Source of the DNA: Streptomyces panaciradicis
GTDB taxonomy: Bacteria; Actinomycetota; Actinomycetes; Streptomycetales; Streptomycetaceae
Direction: 5' to 3'
DNA: 33,792 nt
Assembly (NCBI RefSeq): GCF_023516615.1
Contig: NZ_JAMGBF010000086.1
Location: 1-33,792 of the forward strand
Part shown: positions 31,070 through 33,792 of the stretch, one piece after another
How the letters are laid out: the number at the start of each line of letters is the position of its first letter
How positions within the stretch are numbered: the stretch's first letter is position 1
Position numbers and translations under genes: made by a program
The notes under the pieces: generated by a model
Database searches by the model: none
What the model was told of the DNA's origin: nothing
Seen by the model: only the letters and a program-made list of their open reading frames with translations

Positions 31070-32412
31070 GAGGCACGCTCCAGGGCGTCGGCGTAGCTGA
31101 TGACGCGGGCGCCGGCGTGGGCGGTGACGTAGCTGCGCGCAGTCGCCGGGGCGACGAAGGGCAGCAGCCGGCCGCCGTCGGCCACCCAGACCGCCTTGTC
31201 GGCGAACCACAGGGTGCCGGTGGTGGTGTCGGGGACATAGGCGGCGCGGATGCCCTCGCGGTGCGCGGAGACGTAACTCAGCAGCTGGGCGGGGGATGTG
31301 AAGGCAGTCGTCCGGCCGGCGCCCTTGGGCCACACCTCGCTTGCGGCGGCCGGCGGAGTGGCGGCCAGCTCCTTGCCGTACGACGCTCCGAGGGCCTTCT
31401 TCACGTACCGGTCGTCGACGAAGGCGTCCACGTCCACGTCACCGGTCAGCTTCGCCGCCTTCAGGACCGGTACGTCCCGCTTCAACGCGTCGACGAGCTG
31501 CGGCTTGACGGCCGGGTCGAAGGTGGAGATGCCGTGGGCGCCGTTGTAGAGGTAGACGACCTCGGCGGGCAGGCCGGTGGCCTTCGCCACCTTCTGCGCT
31601 GCGGCCACCGGATGGGCGTTGAGGTAGTCGGTGGCCTGCGCCTGGGCCTTGAGGAAGGCCTCCAGCACGGCCGGGTCGCGGTGGGCGAAGTCCTCGCGGG
31701 CGGTGACCCCGTGGAAGGTGGGCAGGTTCAGCAGGGCGCCGTCGTACAGGGCCTTGGCCTTGCCCTGGTAGGCGAGCAGCCCGGGCCAGGCGACGAACTG
31801 CGACAGCGCGTCGACGCTGCCGGCGCTCAGTGCCGACGCGCCCACCGCGGGCTGCTGGTTGAGTTTCTCCACGCCCTTGTCCGGGTCGATGCCGGCGCGC
31901 TGCAGGGCCCGTACGAGCGTGCCGTCGGCGGCGGAGCCGATGCTCGTGGACACCTTTTTGCCCTTGAGGTCCTCGAGCGTGGTCAGCTTGGAGCCGGGAG
32001 AGGTGACGATGGTATTGAGGCCGCCGCGCAGGTTGTAACCGGTGACGGACACCAGACGGGTGGGCCGGTTGAGCTGCTTCCCGCGGGCGGCGTTGATGAG
32101 CAGCGGGAAGTCGCCCATCGAGCCGATGTCGATCTTGCCTGCGGTCATCTGGGCGGTGATGGGGGCGCCGGTGGCGTAGTCCTGCCAGCCGACCTTGTAA
32201 GTGCGGCCGTCACGGAGCGAGTTGAGCTGCTTCTCGAAGTAGCCGAGCGAGCGCAGCAGGGTTCCGGCGGTGACCGTGTTGATGGTCTTGGACTGGTAGC
32301 CGACGGTCACCGTGACGGTGGAGCCGTCACCGCCGGCCGCGGCGGTGCCGCCGCAGGCCGTGAGCGGTACGAGGAGTACGACGACGGCGGCGGCGACTGC
32401 TGGGTGTTTCAT
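31066..32412 (-). CDS. ABC transporter substrate-binding lipoprotein with C-terminal NosL-like domain
   Basis: A 448-residue lipoprotein. The signal ends with lipobox LTAC (Cys20). Residues about 30-350 form an SsuA/TauA-type binding domain: TVTVGYQSKTINTVTAGTLL, AQMTAGKIDIGSMGDFPLLI and LEDLKGKKVSTSIGSAADG. Residues about 366-445 are extra and resemble the nitrous-oxide accessory protein NosL: FTSPAQLLSYV, IRAAYVPDTTTG, FADKAVWVADGG, LPFVAPATARSYV and GARVISYADAL. The Cys-containing copper motif found at the N-terminus of NosL was not seen. The usual SsuA length is about 320-340 residues. It lies 15 bp after the ferredoxin gene, in the same operon. Confidence 0.85.
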   Translation of the reverse strand: MKHPAVAAAVVVLLVPLTACGGTAAAGGDGSTVTVTVGYQSKTINTVTAGTLLRSLGYFEKQLNSLRDGRTYKVGWQDYATGAPITAQMTAGKIDIGSMGDFPLLINAARGKQLNRPTRLVSVTGYNLRGGLNTIVTSPGSKLTTLEDLKGKKVSTSIGSAADGTLVRALQRAGIDPDKGVEKLNQQPAVGASALSAGSVDALSQFVAWPGLLAYQGKAKALYDGALLNLPTFHGVTAREDFAHRDPAVLEAFLKAQAQATDYLNAHPVAAAQKVAKATGLPAEVVYLYNGAHGISTFDPAVKPQLVDALKRDVPVLKAAKLTGDVDVDAFVDDRYVKKALGASYGKELAATPPAAASEVWPKGAGRTTAFTSPAQLLSYVSAHREGIRAAYVPDTTTGTLWFADKAVWVADGGRLLPFVAPATARSYVTAHAGARVISYADALERAS

Positions 32413-32427
32413 GGCTGTTGGGACCTC

Positions 32428-32655
32428 TCACCGGAGCAGATAGGGCATGTTGACCGTGACGGCTCCGGTGGGACAGCGGGCCGCGCACGGGCCGCAGTAC
32501 CAGCACTCGTCGACGTGCATGTACGCCTTGCCGGTGCTGTCGTCGATGGCGAGGGAGTCCAGCGGGCACATGTCCACGCAGAGCGTGCAGCCGTCGATGC
32601 ACTTCGACTCGTCGATGGTCACGGGCACGTCGGCCCGCTGGGGTGCCAAAGGCAT
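32428..32655 (-). CDS. Two-cluster 4Fe-4S ferredoxin (AprB-like)
   Basis: A 75-residue ferredoxin. The first cluster motif is CIDGCTLCVDMCP (Cys19, 23, 26, 30), with three residues rather than two between the first two cysteines. The second is the classical CWYCGPCAARCP (Cys51, 54, 57, 61). It ends GAVTVNMPYLLR. The spacing and the pairing with an AprA-like flavoprotein in one operon recall AprB of adenylylsulfate reductase, though it is shorter than AprB. It probably hands electrons to or from the flavoprotein at 26684. The ATG has a GGAGA site. It starts 38 bp after the GntR stop. Confidence 0.88.
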   Translation of the reverse strand: MPLAPQRADVPVTIDESKCIDGCTLCVDMCPLDSLAIDDSTGKAYMHVDECWYCGPCAARCPTGAVTVNMPYLLR

Positions 32656-32693
32656 GGCTGTCTCCAGGAAGGTGAGCAGGCGGGGCAGGTGTC

Positions 32694-33494
32694 TTACAGC
32701 GACCGGCGGAGCAGGCCGCTCATGGTGATGCGGTCGCCGCGGAAGCGGATGAACTCGAGGTCGACGGGCCGGTCGTCGGACAGATGGGTGAGGCGCTCCA
32801 GCATCAGTACGGCGGCTCCGTGCGGGGCCTGCAGCACGGCGGCGGAGTGCGCGTCCGCGTTCACCGCCTCCAGGCTGATCTCGGCGTGGCCGAGGGGCCG
32901 GCCCGTGAGGGACTCGAGCAGCCGGAAGATGTCGGTGTTCTCCAGGTCCTCTCCCAGCAGGGCGGTGCCGATGTCGAGGGGGATGTAGGTCAGGTCGAGG
33001 GACAGCGGAAGGCCGCCGAGCCGTCGCAGGCGTTCGATGTAGAGGACGTCCGTGCCGGAGGGCAGCTGGAGGCGGTCGGCCACCGGTGCCGGGGCGGGTA
33101 CCGGGCCCACCGTGCGGACCTCGTTGGTGACGCGGCCGTGTTCGCGCAGGGTCTCGGCGAGGCCCATCAGGCGGTCGAGCCCGTGCGGGTACTTCTGCGC
33201 CACGACGACCGTGCCGACGCCCGGCAGGCGCTCCACGAGGCCTTCGGCGCGCAGCAGGTCGAGTGCCTCGCGGACGGTGTTGCGGGAGGCCCGGTAGTCG
33301 GCGGCCAGGACCGACTCGTGGGGCAGGGGGCCTTCGGGGAAGGCGCCGCCGAGGACCTGGTGACGCAGGAGGTCGGCGAGTTGGCGTGCCCGGTCCGCGC
33401 GCAGCCGGCGCCGCGCGCGGTGGGCGGCGACGGTGCTCGCGCCCTGGCCGGCGTGGTCTCGGAGGCGATCGCTGGAGGACATGTTCGGGACCAT
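32694..33494 (-). CDS. GntR-family transcription regulator (HutC/UTRA type)
   Basis: A 266-residue regulator. A winged helix (about residues 35-100) includes SVLAADYRASRNTVREALDLLRAEGLVERLPGVGTVV, the GntR recognition helix and wing. The remaining residues form a UTRA ligand domain (DVLYIERLRRLGGLPLSLDLTYIPLDIG, then TRPLGHAEISLEAVNADAHSAAVL). It is first in the importer/flavoprotein operon and so likely regulates it and itself. The start is either ATG 33494 or ATG 33482; neither has a strong ribosome site. A palindrome lies 2 bp upstream of 33494 and would overlap the promoter. Effector unknown. Confidence 0.88.
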   Translation of the reverse strand: MVPNMSSSDRLRDHAGQGASTVAAHRARRRLRADRARQLADLLRHQVLGGAFPEGPLPHESVLAADYRASRNTVREALDLLRAEGLVERLPGVGTVVVAQKYPHGLDRLMGLAETLREHGRVTNEVRTVGPVPAPAPVADRLQLPSGTDVLYIERLRRLGGLPLSLDLTYIPLDIGTALLGEDLENTDIFRLLESLTGRPLGHAEISLEAVNADAHSAAVLQAPHGAAVLMLERLTHLSDDRPVDLEFIRFRGDRITMSGLLRRSL

Positions 33495-33495
33495 A

Positions 33496-33508
33496 CCTAT
33501 CCGGTAGG
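33496..33508 (-). promoter_or_regulatory. CCTA-N5-TAGG palindrome at the GntR start (operator candidate)
   Basis: CCTA (33496-33499) and TAGG (33505-33508) with a 5-base spacer, directly upstream of the GntR start. It shares half-sites with the palindromes at 11993 and 24179 but has shorter spacing, so it could be the GntR site or a variant of the shared one. Confidence 0.4.
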
Positions 33509-33603
33509 GAATGGGGTGTTGCCGGATTGTTGCGCCACCTGACTCGGCAACAGATGCGCTGTTGACCTGCGGTTTCGTGGCGGGGCGGGGAAGATCTGCC
33601 AGT

Positions 33604-33618
33604 GCCCTGCGGCAGGGC
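33604..33618. repeat. Short inverted repeat in the 33.5-33.8 kb intergenic region
   Basis: GCCCTG-CGG-CAGGGC is a perfect 6-bp hairpin with a 3-base loop. The region 33495-33769 holds no gene I can support. The repeat may be a terminator for a neighbouring unit beyond the window or a regulator site. Confidence 0.3.
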
Positions 33619-33769
33619 GCGCAGGTGATGTCCGGCGACCCGGCGAGCCCTCACGCATACGACGGCACCGGCTCGCGGTGAGGTGGTCACTCCTCTGCGA
33701 ACCGGTGCCGTGTGCGGTGGTTCCGGGATGCTGCCGGACGTGGGTCAGTGGCGGTCGACAGCCCTTCGG

Positions 33770-33792
33770 TCAGCCCTTCACGAGCAGGCCGC
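33770..33792 (-). CDS. Possible 3' end of a gene entering from the right edge
   Basis: On the minus strand the last 23 bases read GLLVKG and a TGA stop. Many sugar-type ABC permeases end in a similar way (a VKG-stop tail). Only seven codons are visible, so this is a guess. Confidence 0.25.

Noticed and set aside
32428..33690. Long N-terminal extension of the ferredoxin frame through the GntR gene
   Set aside because: The extension is a Pro/Arg-rich shadow of the GntR gene. The ATG at 32655 has a GGAGA site and gives a normal ferredoxin length.
1..33792. CRISPR arrays, insertion sequences, tRNA genes or attachment sites
   Set aside because: No regular repeats, transposase-like proteins, terminal inverted repeats or tRNA-like folds were noticed on either strand.

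Overview
The window is GC-rich DNA with frequent GTG starts, ATGA/GTGA gene overlaps, lipoprotein substrate-binding proteins and SAM-IV riboswitches. It looks like a chromosomal segment of a Streptomyces or close relative. Nearly all of it is an organosulfur-scavenging island: four ABC importers, six intact luciferase-like (LLM) flavin monooxygenases, SsuD and SsuE, a TauD-type dioxygenase, an SfnB/DszC-like flavoprotein and an AprA-like flavoprotein with a ferredoxin. No RNA genes of the tRNA or rRNA type, insertion sequences or CRISPR arrays were seen.

Layout. (1) 1-4320, minus strand: an oligopeptide-type ABC importer (binding protein, two permeases, first ATPase cut by the window edge), preceded by a SAM-IV riboswitch and a cysteine-type leader peptide. 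(2) 4324-6404, minus strand: a DUF1684 protein and the wreck of two fused LLM genes, which still has an apparently intact leader peptide, hairpin and promoter. (3) 6486-11871, plus strand: leader peptide, then a TauD-like dioxygenase, SsuC/SsuB/SsuA-like importer and an NtaA-type monooxygenase. (4) 11953-13212, plus: leader peptide, strong hairpin and a glutathionyl-hydroquinone-reductase-like protein. (5) 13236-24125, plus: promoter, second SAM-IV riboswitch, divergent leader peptide, then a ten-gene run: polar-amino-acid-type importer, GNAT acetyltransferase, four LLM enzymes, FMN reductase SsuE and SsuD. (6) 24170-25586, plus: palindrome, two tiny overlapping ORFs and an SfnB-like monooxygenase. 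(7) 25682-26665, plus: an HAD-type protein and a blasticidin-S-deaminase-like protein, apparently unrelated to sulfur. (8) 26684-33494, minus: GntR regulator, ferredoxin, binding protein with a NosL-like tail, permease, ATPase, and an AprA-like flavoprotein fused to HEAT repeats.

How it fits together. The importers bring in sulfonates, sulfate esters, thioethers or sulfur-containing peptides. Flavin- and iron-dependent oxygenases then release sulfite or cysteine sulfur, with SsuE probably supplying reduced flavin. Five short ORFs share the pattern RRH[I/V]D[L/F]..-.-S-..C and sit upstream of five separate transcription units (one decayed). Each is followed by GC-rich hairpins, as expected of cysteine-sensing attenuators. 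In two units the leader lies just downstream of a SAM-IV riboswitch, so the same mRNA appears to sense both S-adenosylmethionine and cysteine. This double-sensor layout, the NosL-tailed binding protein and the AprA-HEAT/ferredoxin transporter operon are the most unusual parts of the window.
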